Source of the DNA: Pyxicephalus adspersus
Taxonomy: Eukaryota > Chordata > Amphibia > Anura > Pyxicephalidae
Reading direction: 5' to 3'
Assembly (NCBI RefSeq): GCF_032062135.1
Contig: NC_092858.1
Location: 129,439,327 to 129,503,326, forward strand
Length of the DNA stretch: 64,000 bases
Positions 46,227-64,000 of this stretch are shown here, piece after piece; position 1 is the stretch's first letter; each line of letters begins with the position of its first letter. The notes under the pieces are model-generated. The model was not told the DNA's origin. It worked only from the letters and a program-made list of their open reading frames with translations, and did no database searches. Position numbers and translations under genes: made by a program.

Positions 46227-46480
46227 GGCTGGGTCTACATGAACGGTTTTTAAAACACATATAAACGTTCCTACCACGTTTATATGTGTTTTTATGCACT
46301 TTTACAAGCGTTTTAAAGCTTAACTTTAAAACGCTAAAAAACTTTTATAAACACTCCCTCTTGTGCTGTTAAAACAGCTCAGAACCATGGAGACAGGAAT
46401 GCCAAATGACCTCTAAAGGTATTCTTTTGTTTTTGGGACCAAGATGCAAGCAGCAGATCTTTTTCGTCACACTGCCTCCA
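46227..46480. mobile_element. Harbinger-like MITE fragment
   Basis: GGCTGGGTCTACATGAACGG is the left end of a frog MITE type. Inner arms AAACACATATAAACG and CGTTTATATGTGTTTT pair, as do AAAGCTTAACTTT-type words. The right end is not found, so the limit is approximate. Confidence 0.4.
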
Positions 46481-47273
46481 CCTGCCTGCTTTTTTTATAG
46501 TTAATGAAAAAAAGTTAATTCATAGTTTCAATAGCCCATGTTAACAATGCACAGTCATCCAATCATCTCCATAATCCAAAAGTGCTTTTTCCTCAGATTA
46601 GGCTTCTTCATCTTCTTTCATTATTCTGTGGGACAGTTTTGGTTTTCACATGCTTTTACAGGTGCTTTCAGTTGTGGACAGGGGCAACGAGGGTATTCAA
46701 TGGCTTTACAACCCATTCCACAGCATTAAGTTGTTAATCAATGTGTACTACAATAGATCTGATATCCTTCACAGACCACTTTTATTAAGTACTAATCACT
46801 GCATACTAGGAATAAACACCTACAAACTCCGAACCAATCATATCACCAACACAATGTGACTCTTACGCTTACATTCTTATGCTTGACCATTTTTTGTTGG
46901 CAGAATGGTGGTGTCTGTCCCTGCCCCTTCTGCCCCTGAAGCTAGAAAAAAGGGTATGACTGCACTGAATATAACTGTTTCTAAAAGTTACTATAGAAAG
47001 TTATGATAGCAAAAGAAAGAAGGTTTGAGAACTTGAACAAAGTAAACTTTTGACATTCTAGTAATTGGTTAGAAGGAAGTAAATCGATTGATGTGGTTCC
47101 AGGCTTTCACAAGGTGGCTTTGGGAAACCAACTCTAGTTCTTGGAAGGGTGGGGACTTGGTCAGTATTGTGCCAGCTTGGCCAGATTTAAATGATAATCG
47201 ATGACAATGTTATTAATAGGAAATAGGTTGTGTTTTTTTTCCAAAAAGGTAAAAATCTTAGTAAAACTACTTT

Positions 47274-47535
47274 GGGATTGATTCACAATAAAAGCTTAAG
47301 CTTTTTACTTGGAATAGTGAATTATCATTTGGCAAGAGATAAATCACTCAGCTCAGTGAAGTAATGCTTACTTCAGCCATCCAACTATAAAAAAAGTATT
47401 TTTTTTTTACATCTCATGAATGTGATTGGGTATATATTACAACGTGGATTTTCTCCACATTACCTAAAAAAATCTTGAGTGGTAATTCACTTTGCTAAAC
47501 AGTGAACAGCTTAAGCTCCTTTTGTAAATTACCCC
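47274..47535. mobile_element. palindromic MITE with TAAAAGCTTAAGCT ends
   Basis: GGGATTGATTCACAATAAAA with GCTTAAGCT at the left; AGCTTAAGCTCCTTTTGTAA and ATTACCCC at the right. Inner arms TAGTGAATTATCATTTGG and GAGTGGTAATTCACTTTG also pair. Confidence 0.65.
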
Positions 47536-48547
47536 ATTATTAAATCCAGTGTTTATAAATGTATTAGAAGCACTTAGTGTTCTATAAAATAGACTCATTC
47601 TGTGCTAATGAAGCCTGGATATCCAGAATGTGTAAATTTCTAGAATATGAACCCTATTGTAAACAGTAATACTTACAAAAATGTACATGGTACATCGGGT
47701 AAGGGTGCCCCCCACTTCCTCCCTCCATGAATCTCTTAGTGATTATGCTACATTACTTCCAAGTCTAAGTGCAGGAAAAATAGAGCTGTCCGAAACCTAT
47801 TAAGGAAGCTACCTTTGGGTTTGACACTTAGAAAACCAATTCACCAAATTAAAACAGCAGATAGCTTTCTCTCTAGGCAGCCTTGAAAGTACTAAAGTAA
47901 CAAGGGATACCAATTTACAAAAATCTCCACTGTTGACAGAGATAATAGTGCAGGAGAAAATGGGTCCAGGGTGTTCCTCCCACCATGCTGAACTCTACAT
48001 AGTATGGATACAAGACCTGTCACTCTGAGCAAGAGGAATTATTACAGGAAACTGCTGCACAGAGATAAACTGCAGGAGTTAGGTAATGACATTTTGCAAC
48101 TGGATACTATTTCTGCTCTGAACATATCTGAGCAATGTAGTACAAAGTATAAGGATATTTACATCAGTGTTCTCCCCAGGCCCTTTTAGATGGGCACACC
48201 ACCCAGCACTTTTCAGTAACCACCTGGCTGTTTTGAATTGTTTACTGAAAAGTTAGGTCATAATATATTTATCACCACCAGCGTACAACTTCTCCCCACC
48301 CAGCTTAAAAAAATTGCTAGGGAGAATACTGTATATAACAGTGTAATATTTTGTCTATCTTATGTAGTAAATATACACACTGTAAAGATGTCAGGAAAGC
48401 TTTTACTTATTCCGCACATTTTCTGTGCTGTACATAAAGTAAAATCAAACGGACAAAAAATTCCACTTTTTAAGGTTCTAATGAATCTAACATTCAACAA
48501 CAATCTCTGGAGAATATTCCTTATGCAAGTGTTTTAAGTGGCAGTAA

Positions 48548-48606
48548 GTGGTTCTCCAACAGGGAATGGTGCTGAATGTCAGACTCACTGCCTTATAAAT
48601 AGACCC
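48548..48606. repeat. partial repeat of the GTCTATTTATAAA family
   Basis: AATGTCAGACTCACTGCCTT and ATAAATAGACCCC match the right half of 49197-49341. The left half is missing. Confidence 0.5.
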
Positions 48607-49196
48607 CTTGGATTCATTACAGAAAATCATTTCTTTTTATTTATGAAAAAACAATTTTAATTAAAATTGTATTTAACGCGCCCATACCTGAAAGACAAGC
48701 TTGTTAAAGAACAAGCAATCACAATTCTAGGCCTGAGAGTTCTATAGCTATATCGACATTACATGTAAATTAAAATAAAGGAAGCTCCGATTTAAAAATG
48801 TAAAATTCTATACCTATGTTATAATAGGTTATTAGGACACATGAAGACACATATGTACTAAACAATTTATTTACATCCCTTTTAAATAAAAGTAAAATCA
48901 TATGAAATATTGTTTTTTGTAACTAAAGACTATAGATATAACTTACAATAAAAAGGTATACTAAGAATAATAATAGTATATTAATAGGAATTTAGATCTA
49001 ATAGGAAGTTACATCTGTAGCTTGAACCTTCAGCAAACAAGTCAACAACGAGAGCTTCATTAGGTGCAAATGTGACTTTATCCAGCTGAAAGCCAATAGA
49101 GACTTGAACAGTCTGGAAATTTACAACACTTGGCTGAAATCCACTACATAAATGTTTTAACAATGTGTAATATCTCAAGATCTATTAGGACATTTA

Positions 49197-49341
49197 GGGG
49201 TCTATTTATAAATCTGACATTCACTGAAACATTCCCTGGTGGAAAATCAATCACTGACACTGAAACACCTTATACCTAGAAGATTCTCTAGCAGGGAATG
49301 TTTCAGTGAATGACAGATTCACTGCCTTAGAAACAGACTCA
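49197..49341. mobile_element. palindromic MITE of the GTCTATTTATAAA family
   Basis: GGGGTCTATTTATAAATCTG at the left and CTTAGAAACAGACTC at the right. Long inner arms CATTCACTGAAACATTCCCT and AGGGAATGTTTCAGTGAATG are exact inverse copies over 20 nt. The best-kept copy of this family in the window. Confidence 0.75.
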
Positions 49342-50814
49342 TAGATACATATATGTAAATGTTATTAATAGATTATTTATGTCTTTAAATTGAATGACTT
49401 TCCACAATTGCTTTAGAAATGGTATAGAATAATCTGTACAGTCCAATTATCAGGCACATCTTAATTGTAAAATAATTTATTTGTCTTCCTGAAATTCCTC
49501 AATGCTTGTTATACATTGCAGAATTATTACCATCTCTACTAGTTCATATGCAAAGACAAGAACATTAGATTTAAAATGACAATATAGCATACATCATAAC
49601 GTGTTTTTACATTTATTCAGATGCAGCCATAAATGGGGTAAAAATGAATAAGAAAATGGAATAGACTTTAGGAATCTAAAATGTACATTGTGCTATTGTA
49701 TTTAATCATTCAGTAAGTATGAAAATACTCTAACAATGCATTTATGGGGTAACACGTTATTTGTGAACTCTCCTACTTTAATGGCATGCCATTCCATGTA
49801 CTTAAATATTCACATTAATGGTGTTAAAGATTATGCCATGTTGAAATGTAATGTATTCTCACAGGATAACATAACAAAATAAAATGCACTTAGATGTCAT
49901 TTTAATTTAATTTTAATACTTGTTAGGTGCATCCACACCCAATAAACAATTACTTCTCCAGCAGGTTTCTCAAACCCTCAGCAACAAGAACTCGAGCTAG
50001 ATGGACTATAACACAATACCATTTTGTGGGATAAAAGTGCTTAGGGAATTAGTATTCAATCCCAGATTATTAAACATGAAAAGAAGGGCTTGACTAAGCC
50101 CCCATCTCCTGACTCTATAGCAACCTAGTGTTTCTATAGTAATAATTACAAATCTGGTGACGACATGATAAATTTATTATCAAATTATCTATTTGTAGAA
50201 CTGCTGTGTTGTAATACATATTTTGCAGCCAGGATGTAACTTCAGAAATATAGATATGTATATCCAAAAGGCAAGAAAAATTTGGACAGATGTGCGCCAC
50301 AACAGTGTCATCCTCTTTATCTTCTTGTAGGGTGAAGCATGACTTACATCACGTGTACTTCATGCTTTAATTATCCTAGCTTTCAGCATTAGAAATTCTA
50401 TGTATTTCAATACATATGGACCTGACATTGAATATTTACTGTATCAAAATTGTGCTATGTGTATTTTAGAATAAAGATTTGAAAGGTCAGAGAGGAGATC
50501 AGGAAAGGAAATGGCTCTCTTTCTTTTCTTCAACAGTTACATGGAGGACCATATCATTTTGTGCAAGTCCCCATGGTAGTAGGTGGAATATTGTGGTATA
50601 TGAAAAAACTGTTAAAATGTATATGTTCACTGTTACATTACATTTATTGGCATTGTAACCTCCACATACATTGGGAATGCAAGCTACCTAAGAAGACTGC
50701 AGTGACATCTTTACAATATACATTGCTTGGCCAAAAAAACTCTCCAAGTATTTTGGGACAGAGGTATGATCTGGGCTTGCTTAGTTTGCTTGGCTCTAGG
50801 TTCAGCTATGTTAT

Positions 50815-51035
50815 GGGCCTGATTTAATAAACCTCTACAAGACTGGAGAAGATAGATTGTCATGAAGGAACCTGGGTGATCCAGCAAACCTGGAATTGAC
50901 TATCTGGGCTTAAAAACATCTGTGAACTAATAGCAAATATTTTTTATAGAAATCCATTCCAGGTTTCCTAGAGCACCCAGATTCCCCATGATAATCCATC
51001 TTCCTCTGTCATAGAGAGCTTTAATAAGTAAGGCC
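50815..51035. mobile_element. palindromic MITE inserted in the Tc1 copy
   Basis: GGGCCTGATTTAATAAACCT to AGCTTTAATAAGTAAGGCCC; arms ACCTGGGTGATCCAGCAAAC and GTTTCCTAGAGCACCCAGAT pair. A diverged member of the 37458-37678 family. Confidence 0.8.
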
Positions 51036-51049
51036 CAACATGTCCAAAT

Positions 51050-51274
51050 ATGATGTCAGCTGGCTATCTGAATGTACTGAACAACCAGTTCTTTATATCA
51101 ATGGATTTTTTACTCCCTGATGGCACAGCCCATGTCAAAGAGTGGTTCAGAGTACATGAGAACTGGCCACCACAGAATACAAACCTTAACCCCACTGAGA
51201 ATATTTGCAATGTACTGAAGAAGACTTTAAGGGCCTACTCCCCTATAATCAGTACAGGATCTTGTGAAAAATAA
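51050..51274 (+). pseudogene. Tc1 transposase C-terminal remnant
   Basis: Encodes the end of a DDE transposase: NWPPQNTNLNPTENICNVLK and TLRAYSP match the Tc1 pattern WPPQSPDLNPIEN, where the last acidic residue (E of PTEN) is the third catalytic one. The Asp of the preceding catalytic motif region is changed (PDGTAHV) and everything upstream is missing, so no active enzyme can be made. Confidence 0.8.
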
Positions 51275-51844
51275 ATACAAATCTGGATGGAAATAAATGT
51301 TGTGACATTGCATAATTTTATTGAAACTATACCACAGCAAATGCATACCGTAGTCAAAGCTAAAGGAGGGCCAATGAAATATTACAGTGTGTGACTTTTT
51401 TTGGCCAAGCAGTGTATTTTCTTTGGCTTTATTTATTTTAACACAAATTCACAGTTAAAATAACAGGAAAGAAATGTCAGTGGAATTGTTGTGCAATAAG
51501 TCAATGAATTGGGATAGATATGTAATAAGGCCCTGTGATGTCTATCGGAAATGTTCCCAGTAACAAGGGCTTTAGGTACCAAGTATGTGTGGTATTAAAA
51601 TATTTGGTCCTATTGTGCTTTCTTTTCTATACACAAATCAGTCTAAAAATAATTGATACTTTTTTGAGGCATAAATAATACATTAATAACTGAGGTCACT
51701 GACTTTGTAAGATTACTTTGCAAGTGTTAATTATTAGGAGAATCTCTATATGATTTTATGTAAATCCCCGTCTGTACAAATGTAATTGGTATGTAATTAA
51801 ACTAAACATTATCAGACCTATATACAGATGTGCAGTATCAACCC

Positions 51845-51850
51845 TTTAAT
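51845..51850 (-). other. candidate SYTL5 poly(A) signal (ATTAAA)
   Basis: ATTAAA on the - strand, about 120 nt after the SYTL5 stop. Two AATAAA hexamers follow further down, at 51432-51437 and 51428-51433, about 530 nt after the stop and just outside the Tc1 copy. Any of the three could end the transcript. Confidence 0.3.
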
Positions 51851-51968
51851 TACAGTACTAAAAGCTATGGCTGGAGTGCAGTCAGTTCAAAATAAGCAAC
51901 ACTGAAATGCCAAGCACTGGAATCCAGGTGAAACAGTCAACCATTGGTATCAGAACGTCTTGACAGGT

Positions 51969-59900
<7,932 letters not shown>

Positions 59901-61929
59901 TTATTCAGACCGATGTAGCCATTCAAATAATTTCATAGGGTGAACAGCTGTTAAGATAGGACATGATCATACACATAAAACATCTTATGGATGGTAAATT
60001 GAAAAAGAAAATATTACCAACCTGGTCGTATTATTTTAGCATGAAAGTCATTAGTAAATACTACCAATAATTATGACCTTTAACCTGAGAAGAGAGCAGC
60101 AATAAGCTTGAAACCATCTAGGAGGCCATTTCAGACTTGCATTGAGCCACAGTATTCAGCCGCAGGCTCAAAAATAGTCCCAACCTCTCCCATTCAAGTG
60201 AATGGAAATAGCAAGAAACTATTTTGTGTGCACGGCTGTGGCATGTTGGACTTGCAGGTGTTTTTATAAGAATCATGCTGCAACCACATACAAATTTGGG
60301 TAAATGTGGTGTGGTTTGCTGCTTCTTAATGCACAGCAGCTCAGGTATAAAAAGGCTCCTATAGTCATAGGGTGGTCACAGATATAATACTTTGAGAATG
60401 GTGGGTTTCCAGAAACGATATGCACTCTTTGCTGTAAGAAAAAAACTGCCTGATATGGCCAAATTTAGCCAGGACAGGCAACAAATCTTGTCTATCGTTA
60501 CTAGCAGACATCTTGGCTGATTAAACCTTGGGATTGCTTGGATAGTTTACAAAAATGTGTCCAGTTAATACTGTTTCCTCTTATATAAACTGTTGTTGGA
60601 GATGTGTGAAGGTGCTTCTGCCACTTTCCCTTTTTTTGCAATTCCTACCCAAACATGCAACTTTATAGTCAAAACAACTACAGGTCTAAAGCTATGTTTC
60701 ACTACAGCTTATATTCGATGCAGTGGTATTAGGAAGCCCGTTTTAAATTTGTTCATGAAAAGTTCAGCATCCATTATCTGTAGTTAAGGAAAATAACTTG
60801 AATGAGTTTTAAAATAACTGTTGGCTATTACAGTTTAATGACTCGGCTCCTCTAAAACACATTTGTGGTTTGTATTCCCAAATTTCAATGAAGGCGAACT
60901 GATGTCTTTTTTAAATCAAAAAATGCAATCTCCTCCTTTAACGCATGAGTAAACATCAATGCTGGTACATATTTGCACCTGCAAATTTTTATGTTTTACA
61001 AAATGTATGAATGTAAATCAAAAACTCTGGGAGCATCTAAAACATTTTTAGATGTTCTTGTTTAATAGGACAACATTACATTAAAACGTAATGCTCACCT
61101 GGAACACAGTATTTACAGTAAATATGATTTCATTGTTACCACCCATATACTCGTACAAAGCTATTTAGAAGAAACCAGAAGTCAATTATCAAAACAAGAC
61201 TACAACAATCAAAGAGGCTATACACTGGCTGCATACATTTGCAGTTGTGGTCATGGGATAACTGCATCAGCTATAATAAATATTTCCCTGGGGCTACAAT
61301 CTGTTGTGTTAGCATTGAGTCTATAGGACTGCCTGCATGGTCCTCAAGTCTAACAAGCTTTTTTTGTTTATGGAACTGTAAGGACGTCTCAGGAGGTAAG
61401 CAGTTTCATATATGTTGAAACCAAGTCAGGAAGCAACCATTCCATTGTCAAAACCATTTTTATTGTACATTTTAGTTATTTCAATATATACTCAATATAT
61501 ACTTTATTAAGTTGCTGTTTGGCTAGTGGAATAGTAGTGGACATTGAGTATAGTAGTAATAGTCTACTTAGTGTGATAACAGGGGCACATTTCTGCACAC
61601 ACAGCTAGTTGTCTTGAAAGAAAGGACTCAACCGAGACAACACCCAGACAGACGTAAAGTTAGATGACAGTAATGTACTCATAGTGTTACAATTGCTAGC
61701 CTGGTCACTCTCATGCTATCCTGGTTCTGTGAGTTTTTCAGCTGTTGGTCCATACACTTACAATGCAATGAAAAGCCCTACTATTTAATTGTAGACAATA
61801 TGAACTTTTCAGTCTCTACATTTTTTAGCCCCTGACCTAAAACATCAAACTGACCTCAAGAATCATGCAGATTACAGTGCCAAAATGGTTCCAATGGTTC
61901 TCGCCCAATAATCAGCGGATCCGCAGACC

Positions 61930-62131
61930 ATGGACGACGAACGATCCTAATGCAAGGGAAGGGGCAGAGCATGCAGTGGGGTGCCCCTTCGTTGCTCTCC
62001 CTCTCCCCTCTGCATTGAGCAGGATGGTGCTGTATGTTCAGCACTTGTTCATGCATGGTGCAGTGCTTAGTCATTGGAAAGGATCTTGAAAGACCCTTTC
62101 CAACAACTATAATTGCACGTGTGTATGAGGC
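61930..62131. mobile_element. Harbinger-like MITE, right end only
   Basis: AACAACTATAATTGCACGTG followed by TGTATGAGGC matches the inverted ends of the element at 53102-53527. The GC-rich interior shares no obvious words with that copy. The left end is not found. Confidence 0.45.
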
Positions 62132-62448
62132 TTTAGAGAATATAGTGCACAAACTGAACCTTTTTTGTAGACATTTGACCCGTGTTTATGATTACTATTG
62201 GGATATTGGGGACATAGGAAGAAGCTGACATTCAAGTATGTGATTGTAGGGTGGACTTTTTAAACAACATGAAAGTGTATATATGGAAATTGTATATATA
62301 TATTTTGGGTTTACACCATGTCTTACATTGGTGGTTTGTTTTGTGAGCCAGTCACTTGTTCTGTTTACACATTAGACTGTTTAAGAGGCAGTGTTTTAAA
62401 ATGCTTTAATATGTTTATTTAATATGTATAAGGGGCCTAATTCTTTAC

Positions 62449-62730
62449 ACCAGCCTGTCTCCACCTTTTCAATATGGAGAAACCCTTGAAATAACTTTCA
62501 GATGTTCTGGAAATCCTGGTATATTTACTATATTCAGAGCTCACAATACATTGTCAGGGTGGTCAGTATAAAAAATGCCTCTTACATTGCTAGTCAGTGG
62601 GAAGAATGTCATCCCTATAGATAGTCATGAATAACATTGGTGTCACTTAAAGTGACCTGAGAGGCACAAATTGCTCATTGCTTAAGGAACCCCTAGCAAC
62701 CTTTGGAGAAACCCTGGTTGAGAAACCAGG
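62449..62730. mobile_element. hAT-like element, uninterrupted copy
   Basis: CAGCCTGTCTCCACCTTTTC and GGAGAAACCCTTGAAATAAC at the left; CCCCTAGCAACCTTTGGAGA and AACCCTGGTTGAGAAACC at the right form imperfect inverted ends. It shows the layout of the element that is split at 32580-33003. Confidence 0.65.
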
Positions 62731-63699
62731 AATGCATGAGGTGCTCTACATGGAAGGGATGCTTCAATGGGGTATTTAGGGGAAATTTAGGCCACGGTGT
62801 TTTTCAATGACTTCCAGATGAACTGTAGAACTGAAAAGCTAGTAGAGTGAGGTTTGGCCATGACACAGAACAGTTTAGAGGACAGGAAGTATTACATTTT
62901 TTACAATCACATTTTTCATGTTCACTAGATAGTTTCAAAGGTTCTGCTTCTAAAAAGTGTAATATTTTGCACAGTTTGCAGCTTATTACTGCTTCTTATC
63001 TCTGCCTGTGGTGTGCACATTTCAAGCAAAGAAAAAATAGATTTATTTGCTACATAACACCAAGTAACCAGCACTGATCCCTGCTTAACCATCACTGCAT
63101 GTGCTTCATTTTCCAGCAAAGGCTTGAATTTGTCTGATAGTTGCTAGGTTACATTAAAAAGACCCGAATTGCTTTGTGCACTGATGAAGATGTATACCGA
63201 AATGTTAAAATGCTATCCTAATGCTTTTCAAAATCTAAAAACAAAAGGGAAAGGAAGCTGCAGCTGGGCAGTGAATTGAAAATGTAAATCTACTGCACTT
63301 TGTTCTATATTGTCTGGATTTATAGTCCAGGCTGAGAGAGCAATCAGAACCATTACTTGTGAGTGACAGGAATAAATATGAAAAGAGACTTTGCCAAAGT
63401 CATGTAAAAGCACTTCTGCCTTGTCTGACAATCTGTGATGACAGTCCCGTAAGAGACAACATTGCATGGGGTTCGCTTCAAATATTTTTTCAATACATCA
63501 CTGCATTATTTTGCTGGTGTTTCTGTTCAATGATTAGATGTGTTTGAGGACTAAAAATGCCAGTTACACTCTTTCCTTTAGATTATATTTTATATAATTG
63601 ATTACATGAGCACCTTTATTTTGACAGTAGTGTTTACAAATTTATTAAAGTAAAATATACTTTACTTGCCACTAAGTTGGGTTAATCATATATTAATAT

Positions 63700-63796
63700 T
63701 AATAATATTAATAAACAAGATTTATATAGGGCCAACATATTATGCAGCACTGTACATTAAATAGGGGTTGCAAATGACAGACAAATACAGACAGTG
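63700..63796 (-). repeat. SINE/LINE 3' tail fragment, reverse
   Basis: AATATTAATAAACAAGATTT, then ATTATGCAGCACTGTAC and GGGGTTGCAAATGACAGAC: the reverse of the fragment at 8850-8950. Confidence 0.6.
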
Positions 63797-64000
63797 TTCA
63801 CTCTTTCTCAACTTTCCTTTTGATCCCTTACTGTACTTACTTAAAAAAAAGTCAAGATTTACCTAAATCCACTGCTGCCTATATCTATGGATCAAGAATT
63901 CATGATCAGATGCAGGTTTCACTAAATGTAGCCATTGCTTATTAAAATTATTTTAATCACATCCTTTTTTTATAATCTTTACATTTATGTAACATTTGCC

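Larger units (their letters stand above)
44816..50720. other. SRPX-SYTL5 intergenic spacer
   Basis: Tail-to-tail spacer. It starts with the SRPX 3' UTR. It carries a G run (45768-45776), a Harbinger-like fragment (46227-46480), a palindromic MITE (47274-47535) and two copies of the GTCTATTTATAAA family. No coding exon is recognised on either strand. Confidence 0.5.
50721..51414 (+). mobile_element. Tc1-like transposon copy, internally deleted
   Basis: Inverted ends CATTGCTTGGCCAAAAAAAC and (reversed) CACTGCTTGGCCAAAAAAAG, flanked by TA at 50719-50720 and 51415-51416. 694 bp, less than half of a full Tc1 element. It keeps the last part of a transposase on the + strand (51050-51274) and carries a MITE (50815-51035) as a later insertion. 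Confidence 0.85.

Noticed and set aside
61099..61160. Possible extra SYTL5 exon on the - strand, with a good acceptor (TTCTTCTAAATAG) and donor (CCAG|GTGAGC), phase-compatible with the C2A exon
   Set aside because: Its translation does not resemble the strand that must precede [11 protein letters not shown] in a C2A domain; an NETLK-like motif is expected. The only open frame gives unrelated residues. RNA-seq could decide.

Overview
The window is vertebrate nuclear DNA, almost certainly from a frog (Anura). It is AT-rich, with intron-split genes, long introns and dense short palindromic DNA transposons and tRNA-headed SINEs of kinds common in frog genomes. Repeats that I associate with ranoid frogs are present, such as TTAA-flanked elements with arms reading CCGAGTGTGACTCGGGG, but I cannot name a species.

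Two convergent genes are present. The first, on the + strand from 2529 to 44815, is SRPX (sushi-repeat-containing protein, X-linked). Ten coding exons were assembled by hand; all splice sites are GT/AG, every junction phase agrees, and the product is 457 aa. It has a signal peptide, an acidic N-terminal stretch, sushi 1, sushi 2, a HYR domain, sushi 3 and a C-terminal DUF4174 domain. The second, on the - strand from 59744 down to 51969, is the 3' part of SYTL5 (synaptotagmin-like 5 / Slp5): five exons coding for the last 256 aa, covering the second half of C2A, the linker, all of C2B and the stop. The rest of SYTL5 lies beyond position 64000. The tail-to-tail SRPX-SYTL5 arrangement matches human Xp11.4, so this is a conserved block. 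The paralogous pair SRPX2-SYTL4 was considered and set aside on sequence grounds.

Layout: 1-2528 is upstream intergenic DNA with a hAT-like element. 2529-44815 is SRPX, whose first intron alone spans 21.8 kb and holds many transposon remnants. 44816-51968 is the intergenic tail-to-tail spacer, with candidate poly(A) signals, several MITEs and a Tc1-type copy with readable inverted repeats. 51969-59744 is SYTL5 exons and introns. 59745-64000 is SYTL5 intron with repeats.

The most unusual structures are in the repeats. A roughly 0.9 kb direct duplication, about 99% identical, flanks SRPX exon 7 in introns 6 and 7. Its left copy begins at the end of a 13-bp-arm palindrome that shares 16 nt with exon 7 itself. 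There are also clear nested insertions: a TTAA-flanked element inside a palindromic MITE, the same MITE inside a Tc1 element, and a hAT end inside another hAT-like element. I saw no operon, CRISPR, phage or defence system, and no sign of a previously undescribed protein system. Apart from two Tc1 transposase remnants, the other open frames look like chance frames in intronic or repeat DNA.
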